Origin: Rhodothermaceae bacterium bin80
Lineage (GTDB): Bacteria; Bacteroidota; Rhodothermia; Rhodothermales; Bin80
NCBI GenBank assembly: GCA_002238805.1
Contig: MPNB01000035.1
Span: forward strand, 1-34,910
DNA length: 34,910 nt
Reading direction: 5' to 3'
Shown: positions 1 to 7,761 of the stretch, piece by piece
Numbering within the stretch: position 1 is the first letter of the stretch
Layout of the letters: the number at the start of each line of letters is the position of its first letter
Notes under the pieces: generated by a model
Database searches by the model: none
What the model was told of the DNA's origin: nothing
What the model saw: the letters and a program-made list of their open reading frames with translations, nothing else
Program-made: the position numbers and the translations under genes

Positions 1-155
1 ACACAAAGATTTTTGAACGAGCCATAGGAATAGCCAAATTGGTCGGCGGCCTCTCTGGCCGAGAGACCGCCAACAAAGTAAGCGCGCAGGGCCTCGTATT
101 GGATGTGGCTGCGCAGGACCGGTTGGCAAAAGAAGTCCGCGTAATCAGTCATCAT
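1..155 (-). CDS. Transposase, N-terminal part (runs off the window)
   Basis: The minus strand is open from an ATG at 155 to the window edge and encodes about 51 residues. It begins MMTDYADFFCQPVL and continues through YEALRAYFVGGLSAREAADQ and FGYSYGSFKNLC. The stretch YEALRAYFV-GL-AREAA-FGY is the helix-turn-helix start typical of a group of DDE transposases that open with 'xYEALRAFFVEG...A..FGY'. The catalytic part lies outside the window, so neither the exact IS family nor intactness can be judged. It sits beside a restriction endonuclease gene, which fits an accessory region. Recognition rests on the N-terminal pattern alone. Confidence 0.6.
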   Translation of the reverse strand, partial: MMTDYADFFCQPVLRSHIQYEALRAYFVGGLSAREAADQFGYSYGSFKNLC

Positions 156-558
156 TTATCATAAACTGTAAACCGATTACCAATATACACAATAATTCTT
201 ACAAATGCAAGACCTATCGTATTACTTTCAGAAATGTGTGTACATCCCCCGACAAATTGGTAGTTGGTGCTATATTAGGCCCTCTTAGGGCATAATAATG
301 TCTCTATGACGACCTGGGCTGCTATGCCAATAATTATAGTACTATCGTGGCTAACAGTATTAAGTTAATGACATGAGATGACGTATTGTTGGCAATTTAT
401 GCCCGTCATAGCCCGTCAGAGGGAGGAATACAGCAAAATCAGTCACCAGCACAATCCGAATGGAAATTCAGGCTAGCGACGTGAAGGTTTCCCGTGTTTC
501 GGTGCAGACCGATCCGCTATCGGGTAGGCTGGAGTTACACGCAGAATGGAGAGTTCGC
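156..558. other. Intergenic region, no gene seen
   Basis: This stretch lies between the start of the transposase gene and the stop of the Mrr-like gene and is AT-rich in its left half. I see no convincing reading frame, tRNA or terminator. Promoter and terminal inverted repeat of the left transposon may lie here but I cannot define them. Confidence 0.4.
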
Positions 559-2061
559 TTACTCTTCCACCGAATTCTCTACCTGCGATAATCCATCCAG
601 ATCGATAGAGAGAACCTCTATCGGGTGCTTGCGAATGCCGATTCCGTGCTCAATCAGCAGGTCGACAAGCCTGTCTCCATCAATGAGAGTGATCGGTGCA
701 GCACCTTGGGCAAACGCCGCTTCCTTTGCCCCCTTCGCAAAGCTAGAAGTCGCCACGATGGTCCCTCGTACAGCGTTGAATCTGTACAGCGAGCCACGCA
801 GCGCGTCTAGATCCTTACGTTGCACAGTGTTCCTGTGTCGCTTCGCTTGGACTACCTCACGGACCGATGTGACGCCGAGTTCTATCTCAGCAATCACATC
901 GACACCTCCATCACCAGACTGTCCCACGACCACCACGTTCTGGTAGTTCATCTTGTCGAGCAAATGCCCGACAAGATCCTCGAAGGCTTTAGGATGCATC
1001 TGTAGGAGGTGTTCAAGAAGAGCTTCCCGAACTTTTCCCTCACACATCTTGGCGAGCTTGCGGATTTGCTGTCGTTCGTCGGGCTTAGACGATGTCACGG
1101 CACGCTTTAGGTACGCGATCCCTGCGTCAGTGACCGAATAGTTGGTGCGCTCACGATCAATCAGGCCACGATCAAGGAGGTTTTTCAGACGACGACGCAG
1201 GGTGTCACGGATGGTGGAATCGGTTCTGAATTTTGAGTACTGCTCAAGGTACTCGGACCACTCATCAACGAGGTCTCCAAAGCGAACGGGTCCACTGCCT
1301 GAGATCATCGCGAGAAGCTCTGCAAGTCCCTCTTGCTGGTCAAGGAAGATCTCGGTGCGACCGCCCTGATGCTCGATGAAATCACGACCCTGGTCGGTGA
1401 GCCGGAGTTTGCCATCCGAATCTACACTAAGAAGGTCGTATTTCTGGACTAGAAGCCAGTGCCCATAGATGTACCTCGGGTTGACGCCTTTGTTACTCTC
1501 GACCCAGATGGCCATGGCGAGATCATATATATCCATATCATCAGAGAGCTTTTCAGGGATCCAAGTATCGGGATCTGTCCAAGTGACAGGATTCTGGGGT
1601 GTACCACGAAGCTGCGCCAAAGTGCTGTGGAGTCCAGTAACGTGTGCCTTGGTGCAGCCGGGCCAGATCTTTAGCAGGTGACGTACCTCGTCGTACACGG
1701 GGAAAAATGGAATGCGAACTTGCCGAGAGTTGTCAGATACGCCGTTCTTGCCCCCACGGCCGTGATTGGGCGATACCCCAAGTACCTTGCTTTCAGATTC
1801 CGGTCCCGCAGCATGCAAAGCGCGCAATCCGTAGACGCCAGGACTAAGTCGAATAAACTCACTTTTGCTGCCGTTACGTGTGATATCGGCCGACAAGGTA
1901 CTGTTCAGCGTCATTTCTGGCTTCTTGGAGGACGATACCGCTAGGCCTTTGCTCAGAATTTCTTCCGCCAGCTTGCGGTAGTGCATGGGACCGAATTCCT
2001 CCAGCAGTTTGATGACCGCTTGGCGCAAAGTGTTCCTGCTCTGGTGCATGTAGCGTCTCAC
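559..2061 (-). CDS. Mrr-type restriction endonuclease with N-terminal HARE-HTH domain
   Basis: The 500-residue product has three parts. Residues about 8-80 (RNTLRQAVIKLLEEFGPMHY, KLAEEI, then SEFIRLSPGVYGL) match a HARE-HTH winged helix, a DNA-binding module often joined to nucleases. Residues about 245-320 form a second winged-helix segment like the Mrr N-terminal domain, ending YSVTDAGIAYL. Residues about 357-480 are the Mrr catalytic domain of the PD-(D/E)xK type: E361 in FEDLVG, D388 in GDGGVDV, and Q405-x-K407 in VQAKRH. Family members are usually type IV enzymes that cut modified foreign DNA; cytoplasmic action is inferred. Q in place of E/D in the (D/E)xK motif is normal for this family. 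It stands alone with no methylase nearby, and an alternative start is M5. All catalytic residues are present, so it looks intact. Confidence 0.88.
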   Translation of the reverse strand: MRRYMHQSRNTLRQAVIKLLEEFGPMHYRKLAEEILSKGLAVSSSKKPEMTLNSTLSADITRNGSKSEFIRLSPGVYGLRALHAAGPESESKVLGVSPNHGRGGKNGVSDNSRQVRIPFFPVYDEVRHLLKIWPGCTKAHVTGLHSTLAQLRGTPQNPVTWTDPDTWIPEKLSDDMDIYDLAMAIWVESNKGVNPRYIYGHWLLVQKYDLLSVDSDGKLRLTDQGRDFIEHQGGRTEIFLDQQEGLAELLAMISGSGPVRFGDLVDEWSEYLEQYSKFRTDSTIRDTLRRRLKNLLDRGLIDRERTNYSVTDAGIAYLKRAVTSSKPDERQQIRKLAKMCEGKVREALLEHLLQMHPKAFEDLVGHLLDKMNYQNVVVVGQSGDGGVDVIAEIELGVTSVREVVQAKRHRNTVQRKDLDALRGSLYRFNAVRGTIVATSSFAKGAKEAAFAQGAAPITLIDGDRLVDLLIEHGIGIRKHPIEVLSIDLDGLSQVENSVEE

Positions 2062-2250
2062 TAGTTGGTGATGACCCCAAGATAACGACTTGTAGGGGTC
2101 GGAGCAAGCGTGGTGCTAAAGTTACTTGACGGAAAAAGGGAGGGAGAACTTCAGTGACACATCAAGACGACACACGGAGCGAACAGACTATGATGAATGT
2201 ACCCTGCTAAGCGCAACCGTGACCGGTGAAACTAGGATTGTAGGATCAGG

Positions 2251-2286
2251 ATAACCTATTTGGAACAGAAATCTAAGAGACTGTAC
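2251..2286 (-). repeat. Copy A of a 36-bp repeat, candidate solo IS end
   Basis: This matches 3909-3944 at 33 of 36 positions in the same orientation. Copy B sits just upstream of a decayed IS1595-type transposase, so the repeat is probably that element's terminal sequence, with its outer edge at the GTAC on the right. Copy A has no transposase next to it and abuts a gene fragment on its right. Confidence 0.6.
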
Positions 2287-2288
2287 CG

Positions 2289-2375
2289 ATGGCCATTGTT
2301 CGTCCGCTGACCGGATCGGGCTCCGCTGCAATTGTGCTTGATATGATCGGCCAGTTTGTAAAGGGCAAATTCTAA
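2289..2375 (+). pseudogene. Fragment of a nucleoside-recognition (SpmB-like) membrane protein gene
   Basis: Twenty-eight codons from ATG 2289 to TAA 2373-2375 read MAIVRPLTGSGSA followed by AIVLDMIGQFVKGKF. The core 'xRPLxGSGS' resembles the conserved loop of SpmB-like nucleoside-recognition (gate) domain proteins, which are much longer membrane proteins (about 170 residues or more). In frame, a stop lies at 2274-2276 inside repeat copy A. The fragment therefore begins right where the candidate IS end stops, which suggests that an insertion and later deletion removed the rest of the gene. The match is short and made from memory of the family motif. Confidence 0.35.
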
Positions 2376-2383
2376 TGCCGCTA

Positions 2384-3574
2384 CTAGTCTTCCTTTTGAG
2401 ACCTGATCACTACTTGCAGTGTCTTGGTACCGTCTTCATTGTCTGCATACCGTCTTTGCACCAACAGGTCGGCCCCGGTTATAGAATGCACTCCGCCGCT
2501 TCCTACATGCGTGTACGCTCCCGTCTCAGGATCAATCCTAAAGGTCAAAACGCGTCGGCGATCGTCACCCAATTCCTTTGAGGCGGAAAGGTAGAACCAT
2601 CCGTCACCGAATGCCTCCGAGACCCTGAGGAACCCGCGCCCCTTCCCACTTCGGTCACGCGGCGAATGAACAGTCGTTCTGCCTTGACCCTCTGTAATCT
2701 CAAGACCATTGCGTATACCCTCGACACGAACGACCCAAAGCTGGTCACCTTCCTCGTTATACGCCCGTATCACAGGAATCGAGTAGTGCGAAATCGCTAC
2801 AACTCCGTGATCCTCGTTGCACGAAATCCATGCACCGTCCGATATAAAACTGACAACGCCTGGGTTATCGTATTCGTACGGTGCCCCAAATCCTGTTACG
2901 TAGTCCCCGTCCATTGTGTACTTGTGGATAACATGGCCGCTTGATGCTAGGTAACGCACCACGTAGAAGTGACCCCGCATCAAACACGCTCCACTTGCCA
3001 CAGTCCTCGTGCGCAGATTCTTGTCAAACTCGAAAGTACCACTTTCTGTCCGCTTGAAGACAACCACTCGTGGGTCTGAACCGGCCACGAGCACGGTGTT
3101 GCCCTCGTCGGCTACCATCAGAAACCTGGGATACCTGAATTCGCCCAGTCCTTCTCCTGTCTGCCCGAAACTGCCCAGGTAGTTTGCCTCCGCGTCAATT
3201 ACGTGGACCGTCTTAGCGGTGGAGGCTGCACCCGTCCCCGGCAGCGCATCCAGAATGAAGATCGTGCCCTTGCCGTCGGTAGCAATATCCGCAACAGAAC
3301 TGAGCAACTCGTAGTCCTCTCCGTCTTCGCGTCCAAAAACGACGGTCCTGAAACCTGTGGTATCAATAAACGGCGGAAGCTCGTCCCATTTTTCCAGGTT
3401 ACTCAAATCGATAACAAGGCTGGGATCAGTTGCTTCTGGAATGCTCTCAGGTCTTGGATGATATCTGCGCTTCTCAAACTGGGCGACCACTGGTGAGGCG
3501 GCCTGGGCCCACAGCATAAGCACCGCCAGACAAAAAAGAAGTCGAAGAGGGCAACGAAAGATCATGACTAGCAT
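2384..3574 (-). CDS. Exported beta-propeller (NHL/6-bladed type) protein, function unknown
   Basis: From the ATG at 3574 the product is 396 residues. It opens with a clear signal peptide (MLVMIFRCPLRLLFCLAVLM, ending ASPVVAQ) and then carries repeated blade-like units, for example 'VADIATDGKGTIFILDA', 'GQTGEGLGEFRYPRFLM', 'VVFKR' and 'IHKYTMDGDYVTGFG'. The GxGxFxxPxx pattern is typical of NHL/6-bladed propeller proteins. No catalytic residues are recognised; binding or a surface role is only inference. An in-frame ATG at 3610 would add MTRLVPPSNSTT, but those codons lie at the end of a decayed transposase, so I prefer 3574 (3565 is also possible). Both neighbours are mobile-element debris, so it looks like an isolated gene. 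Confidence 0.75.
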   Translation of the reverse strand: MLVMIFRCPLRLLFCLAVLMLWAQAASPVVAQFEKRRYHPRPESIPEATDPSLVIDLSNLEKWDELPPFIDTTGFRTVVFGREDGEDYELLSSVADIATDGKGTIFILDALPGTGAASTAKTVHVIDAEANYLGSFGQTGEGLGEFRYPRFLMVADEGNTVLVAGSDPRVVVFKRTESGTFEFDKNLRTRTVASGACLMRGHFYVVRYLASSGHVIHKYTMDGDYVTGFGAPYEYDNPGVVSFISDGAWISCNEDHGVVAISHYSIPVIRAYNEEGDQLWVVRVEGIRNGLEITEGQGRTTVHSPRDRSGKGRGFLRVSEAFGDGWFYLSASKELGDDRRRVLTFRIDPETGAYTHVGSGGVHSITGADLLVQRRYADNEDGTKTLQVVIRSQKED

Positions 3575-3606
3575 GGTTGTGGAATTTGAAGGGGGTACAA
3601 GCCGCG

Positions 3607-3897
3607 TCATTGACGGGCCTCAGGAAAGCACCAACTGAACAGTGGAAAGCCGTACTTCCTGGCTTGACGACGGATCCTGGCATTTCTTGGTACCTTCGCA
3701 GGCAGGGTACTGTGACCGGCCGGCCAGAAGATCGCCTCGAACCACTTGTTCGCCGCCACTTCGTCCGGGAACAGCCGCATAATGTCCAGCAGCGTCAGTC
3801 CTGTGCGGTGCGCTTTGCCGAGGCCGGTCAATGGGATTCCGGGTCTGATTTGCCCGCTCATACAGGCCAGCCGATCAAAAGTCGCAGTTAAGTACAT
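3607..3897 (-). pseudogene. Decayed IS1595/ISXO2-type transposase, N-terminal part
   Basis: The open frame contains GLTLLDIMRLFPDEVAANKW followed by FEAIFWPAG, the pattern that precedes the zinc ribbon in IS1595-family (ISXO2-like) transposases. After FWPAG the expected CPxC zinc ribbon is missing in this frame and the reading continues as HSTLPAKVPRNARIRR to a stop. In the two other frames the same DNA gives pieces such as YPACEGTKKC and FHCSVGAFLRP, which fits more than one frameshift. The catalytic DDE region is absent, so the element is dead. The upstream 36-bp repeat (3909-3944) fits the element's end. Confidence 0.7.
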
Positions 3898-3908
3898 AAA
3901 CGCCCAAA

Positions 3909-3944
3909 ATAACCGATTTGGAGCAGAAACCTAAGAGACTGTAC
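3909..3944 (-). repeat. Copy B of the 36-bp repeat, candidate IS1595-type terminal sequence
   Basis: It lies 11 bp upstream of the decayed transposase frame and matches 2251-2286 at 33 of 36 positions. Its right-hand edge (GTAC at 3941-3944) is only 5 bp from the stop codon of the next gene, so the element appears to have inserted at the very end of that gene. Confidence 0.6.
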
Positions 3945-3949
3945 ACTGA

Positions 3950-4429
3950 CTACTCATCTTCGCACATCATTATGGTAATGCCATTCTCACTATCTTTGTG
4001 CCTTCTCCAATTCTCACACTTAATTTTCCCGAGACAATCCGCGAATTCTATCTGCTCCGCTTCGCTTGCATTCTCCCCAAGAATACATGCATTAGCCTGT
4101 TCATCTTTATCTATGCATATCATCGCGGTATTGCCATTCTCACCATCTTGATATTTTTTCCAATCCTTACACTCAGCCTCCGCGATACAAGCCTCATATT
4201 CTCTATGCTCCGCTTCGCTTGCATTGCCTGGAAGAATACATACTGTAGCCTGCGTCTTAGCTGAGGTAGTCAAAGCATCCTTATCAGTGAGCCTAAATGT
4301 ATATGACGTCGTTAATCCTCCCCGCCCATTATCACCAAGAGTAGAAATTGGCCTATGTACTCCAGAATATCCTGCGGTACAAAGAAAAACTAGAAGGACT
4401 CCAATAAGATAGAACCTTGAATTGAGCAT
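3950..4429 (-). CDS. Exported protein with two tandem four-cysteine modules, unknown family
   Basis: The 159-residue product begins with a signal peptide (MLNSRFYLIGVLLVFLCTAG). After a polar linker it holds two copies of a module of about 50 residues. Cysteines are at 64, 81, 87, 105 and 115, 132, 138, 156, so the C-x16-C-x5-C-x17-C spacing is identical in both. Each copy starts CIL-x-x-NASEAE, has EC/KCx(D/E)W after the third cysteine, and ends xENG-x-T-x-M-(I/M)-C. Eight evenly placed cysteines in an exported protein suggest disulphides or a metal site; that is inference. I do not recognise the family. C17 is not in a good lipobox. The gene ends 5 bp from the candidate IS end at 3944, so the original C-terminus could have been slightly different. 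Confidence 0.7.
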   Translation of the reverse strand: MLNSRFYLIGVLLVFLCTAGYSGVHRPISTLGDNGRGGLTTSYTFRLTDKDALTTSAKTQATVCILPGNASEAEHREYEACIAEAECKDWKKYQDGENGNTAMICIDKDEQANACILGENASEAEQIEFADCLGKIKCENWRRHKDSENGITIMMCEDE

Positions 4430-5027
4430 CTGCTACGAATGTCTTGGTTAGAGGTAACCGCGGCGGCGGTGTAGCGATTATTCTTATCAACTTCAATCAC
4501 TTAACCCAAGATACGATAAATTGATGCTGCCCGAATATTCAGGTCAATGAAAGAGTAGAGATTTTATAGCCGGAATAGTCCTGCTATAAAATCTGGTATA
4601 GTAGGATTGTCGCGGGGGATGCCCCAAAAGGCACTAAACCGCTGAAAACGCATGCTGTCGGCCATGTTTTGCCAAAAAAGCAAGATAGCGCACACCTAAC
4701 TAAGGTATCAGAGTTTGTTAGAACTTGGCAGTTACAACCGGCTGGGCGTGGATTTGGGTTGATATTTCTATACTTGTTCCAGTCCGCCAGCCTGAGGGCA
4801 CGGAGTTGATCAAGATTTTTGATGGGTTTCAGTCGGGGCTCGGCAACTCGATTCCACCTCGCTGCACATGCTTCTCCCCCTGTGAAATTTTTAAGCGTCG
4901 TCAGTGAAAATATATCTGTCGCTAAACACTCGATCCAATTCAGGATGTCTCGAAACGACTGGGTTTCGCCGCCAGACGTTTACCGACTTGCCCGCACACC
5001 TTGCCGGCTTCCCATGTGGTGTCTGTC
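4430..5027. other. Intergenic region with hairpin-forming sequences, no gene recognised
   Basis: No convincing gene is visible. The stretch holds a perfect 12-bp inverted repeat (4559-4594) and, 20 bp further, a short GGGG/CCCC hairpin (4614-4625). Short reading frames on both strands lack family features. A minus-strand stretch near 4945-5023 (VGKRLAAKPSRFETS and a stop) looks mildly coding-like and may be the debris of a gene end. Confidence 0.4.
4559..4594. repeat. Perfect 12-bp inverted repeat, 12-bp loop
   Basis: AGATTTTATAGC at 4559-4570 is exactly complementary to GCTATAAAATCT at 4583-4594. There is no T-run after either arm, so it is not an ordinary terminator. It could be an operator, part of a hairpin-ended mobile element, or chance. 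Confidence 0.5.
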
Positions 5028-6455
5028 TCAGACTAATAAGCCTGCAACCAAAAACGCACAAAAAGAAATCCCTGCAACCAACGCGGAGTAAGGCAGTTGC
5101 GTATTCACATGGTCCACATGGTCACATGCGGAAGCCATTGAAGATATGATGGATGTATCTGATAGCGGCGATGCGTGGTCACCGTACACGCCCCCCGAAA
5201 GCACTGCACCAAGCATGAGTGGCACAGAGATGTCCAGCCCCTCCGCCAATGGTAGGGCCAGAGGAATCAGGATGGCAAAGGTGGTCCAGGATGACCCCAG
5301 CGTGAAGGACACAATACATCCTATACCAAAGACCAGCGCAGGCAACCACCAGACCCATATGTCTTCTCCCAAAACCGAAACGACATATGGCCCCATTTCC
5401 AGACTGCGCGAAACCTCACCAAGCGCAAACGCGAGTACCAATAATCCTACAACACCAACTAGACCTGATGCGCCCTTGATAACATAATTCGTTGACTTGT
5501 CGGGCATTAGAAGTGGTTGGCCCCGTCGCGGTAGCATATAGACAAGCATAGCAACAAAGATGGCTGTGCCCACGGCCCACAACACCGCCGTCGAGCCGCT
5601 GCCATCCATAAGATTCCCGTTACCTGTCACATACAGGCTGACGAATATCATGCCGATCATCACGAAGATTGGCACTAGAAAATCATATACACGTCCCATG
5701 CCTGGTTTAATGGGCTCCAAGCCAGTTACCTCATCTGCAATCATTGGATTGGATCCAAGGCGAATCAATTGCCCCGTGGTGGCTGCCCTGCGTTCAGCCT
5801 TGCGCATCGGACCAAACCCCCATCCCGTTAGGGCAAGTCCTAAAGCAAACACTATTGCAAAAAGGCAGAAAAAATTGTAGAGTAGCGCATTGAACAACGT
5901 ACCCACTGCATTGCTGTCATACCCTTGGGTGATCAGTAATCCAAGCACAAATGCACCCCAACCATTGAGTGGAATAGCCATACAGACTGGAGCACTGGTG
6001 GCATCACAGTAATAGGCTAGCTTCTCCCGTGGAAGTTTTAGCCCGTCAAAAAACGGCCGACTGAGCGTACCCACAATCAGAGACGTGATGCTGGATTCCA
6101 CAAAGATTAATAAGCCCGTGAACCAAGCGAGCAGCTCTACCCCACGCCGTGTTTTGGCTAACCCTGCTGTCTGAACGAAGCACACGAAAGCAGCCACCCC
6201 ACCAGATACCTGAACCAACGCAATAAGCCCCCCAACCAGCAGACTGAACAGCACGATTTTCGTGTTCGATGGTTCGGCAAATACCGCCACCACCACATCG
6301 GCCATGCCAATCAGACCCTGAATCACATTACCACCAGCCAATATGGTCGTCCCAACCCAGAGCCCTACAACCAGAGATAAGAACACCTGTCGTGTCCAGA
6401 GCGCCAACCCAATGGCCACAATCGGTGGTAGAAGGACAACCCAGTCTGTTGGCAT
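5028..6455 (-). CDS. nhaC: Na+/H+ antiporter, NhaC family
   Basis: The 475-residue membrane protein has about a dozen hydrophobic segments and the NhaC-family signature near its C-terminus (GGVYGDHASPLSDTSIISS, then CDHVDHVNTQLPY). Earlier motifs FVESSITSLIVG and DATSAPVCMAIPLNGWG also fit. NhaC proteins exchange sodium for protons, or related organic acid pairs, across the inner membrane; the exact substrate cannot be read from sequence. It starts 3 bp after the stop of the thioredoxin-like gene, so it is the last gene of the long minus-strand block. No terminator is obvious downstream. Length is normal for the family. Confidence 0.85.
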   Translation of the reverse strand: MPTDWVVLLPPIVAIGLALWTRQVFLSLVVGLWVGTTILAGGNVIQGLIGMADVVVAVFAEPSNTKIVLFSLLVGGLIALVQVSGGVAAFVCFVQTAGLAKTRRGVELLAWFTGLLIFVESSITSLIVGTLSRPFFDGLKLPREKLAYYCDATSAPVCMAIPLNGWGAFVLGLLITQGYDSNAVGTLFNALLYNFFCLFAIVFALGLALTGWGFGPMRKAERRAATTGQLIRLGSNPMIADEVTGLEPIKPGMGRVYDFLVPIFVMIGMIFVSLYVTGNGNLMDGSGSTAVLWAVGTAIFVAMLVYMLPRRGQPLLMPDKSTNYVIKGASGLVGVVGLLVLAFALGEVSRSLEMGPYVVSVLGEDIWVWWLPALVFGIGCIVSFTLGSSWTTFAILIPLALPLAEGLDISVPLMLGAVLSGGVYGDHASPLSDTSIISSMASACDHVDHVNTQLPYSALVAGISFCAFLVAGLLV

Positions 6456-6458
6456 TTG

Positions 6459-7022
6459 CTACTTCCATTTTATGTTGCAACCCATGGATGGGCGCTGCGG
6501 CATGGTGACTACACCCAGGGTCAGGAGCTCATCCACGGCTTGCAGAAATTCTTTGCCCGTCGCCTTACCAATACCAGGACGGGTTTCGTCAAACCTTCCT
6601 CGATAGGCCAGACCAAGGTTCTCATCATACAGGAAAAAATCAGGCGTGCATTCCGCACCATAAGCCTTAGCCACAGACTGAGACTCATCATACAGGTAAG
6701 GGAACGGATACTTCTTGTCCTGCGCACGCCTTCCCATCGCCTCAAAAGAATCCTGGGGATATTGCAAAGTATCGTTGCTGCTGATGCCGATAAGATTCAC
6801 ACCTCTTCCCTTGCAGACCCGTGCGGCGTCCACCAGAGCATCTTCAATATGCACAACAAACGGACAATGATTGCACATGAAGACAATTGCGAATGGCTTC
6901 CTATCTGATGCACACTTAAGGTTTAGCGTTTCACTGCCAACTATCTGAGGATTGCTGACGGGTAAATCAAACTCTGGAGCTTTCGCTCCGAGATCAATCA
7001 TTTGTGAGTACGTAAGTGCCAT
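6459..7022 (-). CDS. Thioredoxin-fold (AhpC/TSA-like) protein with CxxC
   Basis: From the ATG at 7022 the product has 187 residues. It shows a thioredoxin fold with the active-site pair C50-N-H-C53 in FMCNHCPFVV, a cis-proline region ECTPDFFLYD, and the family's characteristic C-terminus PSMGCNIKWK with a third conserved cysteine. No signal peptide is seen, so it is probably a cytoplasmic thiol oxidoreductase or peroxiredoxin-like enzyme; the partner is unknown. An in-frame ATG at 7094 would add 24 residues and overlap the end of the upstream gene, and the added residues do not look like this family, so 7022 is preferred. A bacillithiol gene (bshB1) lies in the same block, which may link them to thiol redox control. 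Confidence 0.8.
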   Translation of the reverse strand: MALTYSQMIDLGAKAPEFDLPVSNPQIVGSETLNLKCASDRKPFAIVFMCNHCPFVVHIEDALVDAARVCKGRGVNLIGISSNDTLQYPQDSFEAMGRRAQDKKYPFPYLYDESQSVAKAYGAECTPDFFLYDENLGLAYRGRFDETRPGIGKATGKEFLQAVDELLTLGVVTMPQRPSMGCNIKWK

Positions 7023-7090
7023 GAAAGCTTGTTGATGTGTTCTGAGTTGTGAGAATGTAGGGCTTAATATTGACTTTGCAGTAGTGCACT

Positions 7091-7747
7091 TCAAAAGTCC
7101 TCCCTATGATCTGGCCCTACGCGATGAAGTGGCTCTGTTACACAACGAGCAATACTTGCCAAATGCTCACCTACGCGCCCTATCGAATACGCACCTACTG
7201 TACACACCACCGCCTTGTTTGCGGACAGCTCGGATTTGGCCAGACATGTAAAAACCTCACGAAGGCTCTTGGCAATGGCTTCCTGCTCTATTTGAACAAC
7301 ATCAGCCTTATTTATGTCTCCCTCAATAAAACAGTCACGAGCAGCATTGAACTGGCCAAGTGTACGAGTACGGAGCTCACGGATTTCGTCCACGATGGTA
7401 CCAATTCGGGGGGCGGCTGCCAATGTAGCCGTCTTCTCCATTGTCCGTCCCAGGTACCCGATACGCTCTGCCTCCTGTGCAGCCGTTAACAGTTTGACAC
7501 AAAGCACTAGCTCCCGCTTCGGATCAATGTTCAGGTGCTCCAATACCGCCAGACGCACTGACTGCTCTCGCTTACGAATAACTGCTTCTTGAGCGGAGAG
7601 ATCTGTGTCCAGAATTTCGTTTTCTAAGAGCCGTCCACTTGAGGTAGCAAACAACTCGCGGCCAGTGTCCAACATGACCTTAACATCATCCAAGGCGTCT
7701 CTGATAAGAGGCGGTTGGTTGCCAGTGAAAAAATCCAGGAAGCCCAT
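7091..7747 (-). CDS. PhoU-domain protein
   Basis: The 218-residue, all-helical product fits the PhoU family: it opens MGFLDFFTGN, and has a core AAQEAERIGYLGRTMEKTA that matches the PhoU 'E..ERIGD' helix, with a second helical half near ADVVQIEQEAIAKSLREVF. PhoU proteins modulate phosphate uptake and signalling, or couple to phosphate transporters. No pst genes or PhoR/PhoB lie in this window, so its partner is unknown and I give no symbol. It is 14 bp downstream of nadD in the same operon-like block. Confidence 0.7.
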   Translation of the reverse strand: MGFLDFFTGNQPPLIRDALDDVKVMLDTGRELFATSSGRLLENEILDTDLSAQEAVIRKREQSVRLAVLEHLNIDPKRELVLCVKLLTAAQEAERIGYLGRTMEKTATLAAAPRIGTIVDEIRELRTRTLGQFNAARDCFIEGDINKADVVQIEQEAIAKSLREVFTCLAKSELSANKAVVCTVGAYSIGRVGEHLASIARCVTEPLHRVGPDHREDF

Positions 7748-7761
7748 GACCTCGGGGCGGA

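Noticed and set aside
5021..5033. Hairpin GTCTG-TCT-CAGAC at the nhaC stop codon as a terminator
   Set aside because: The stem is only 5 bp and no T-run follows on the minus strand.
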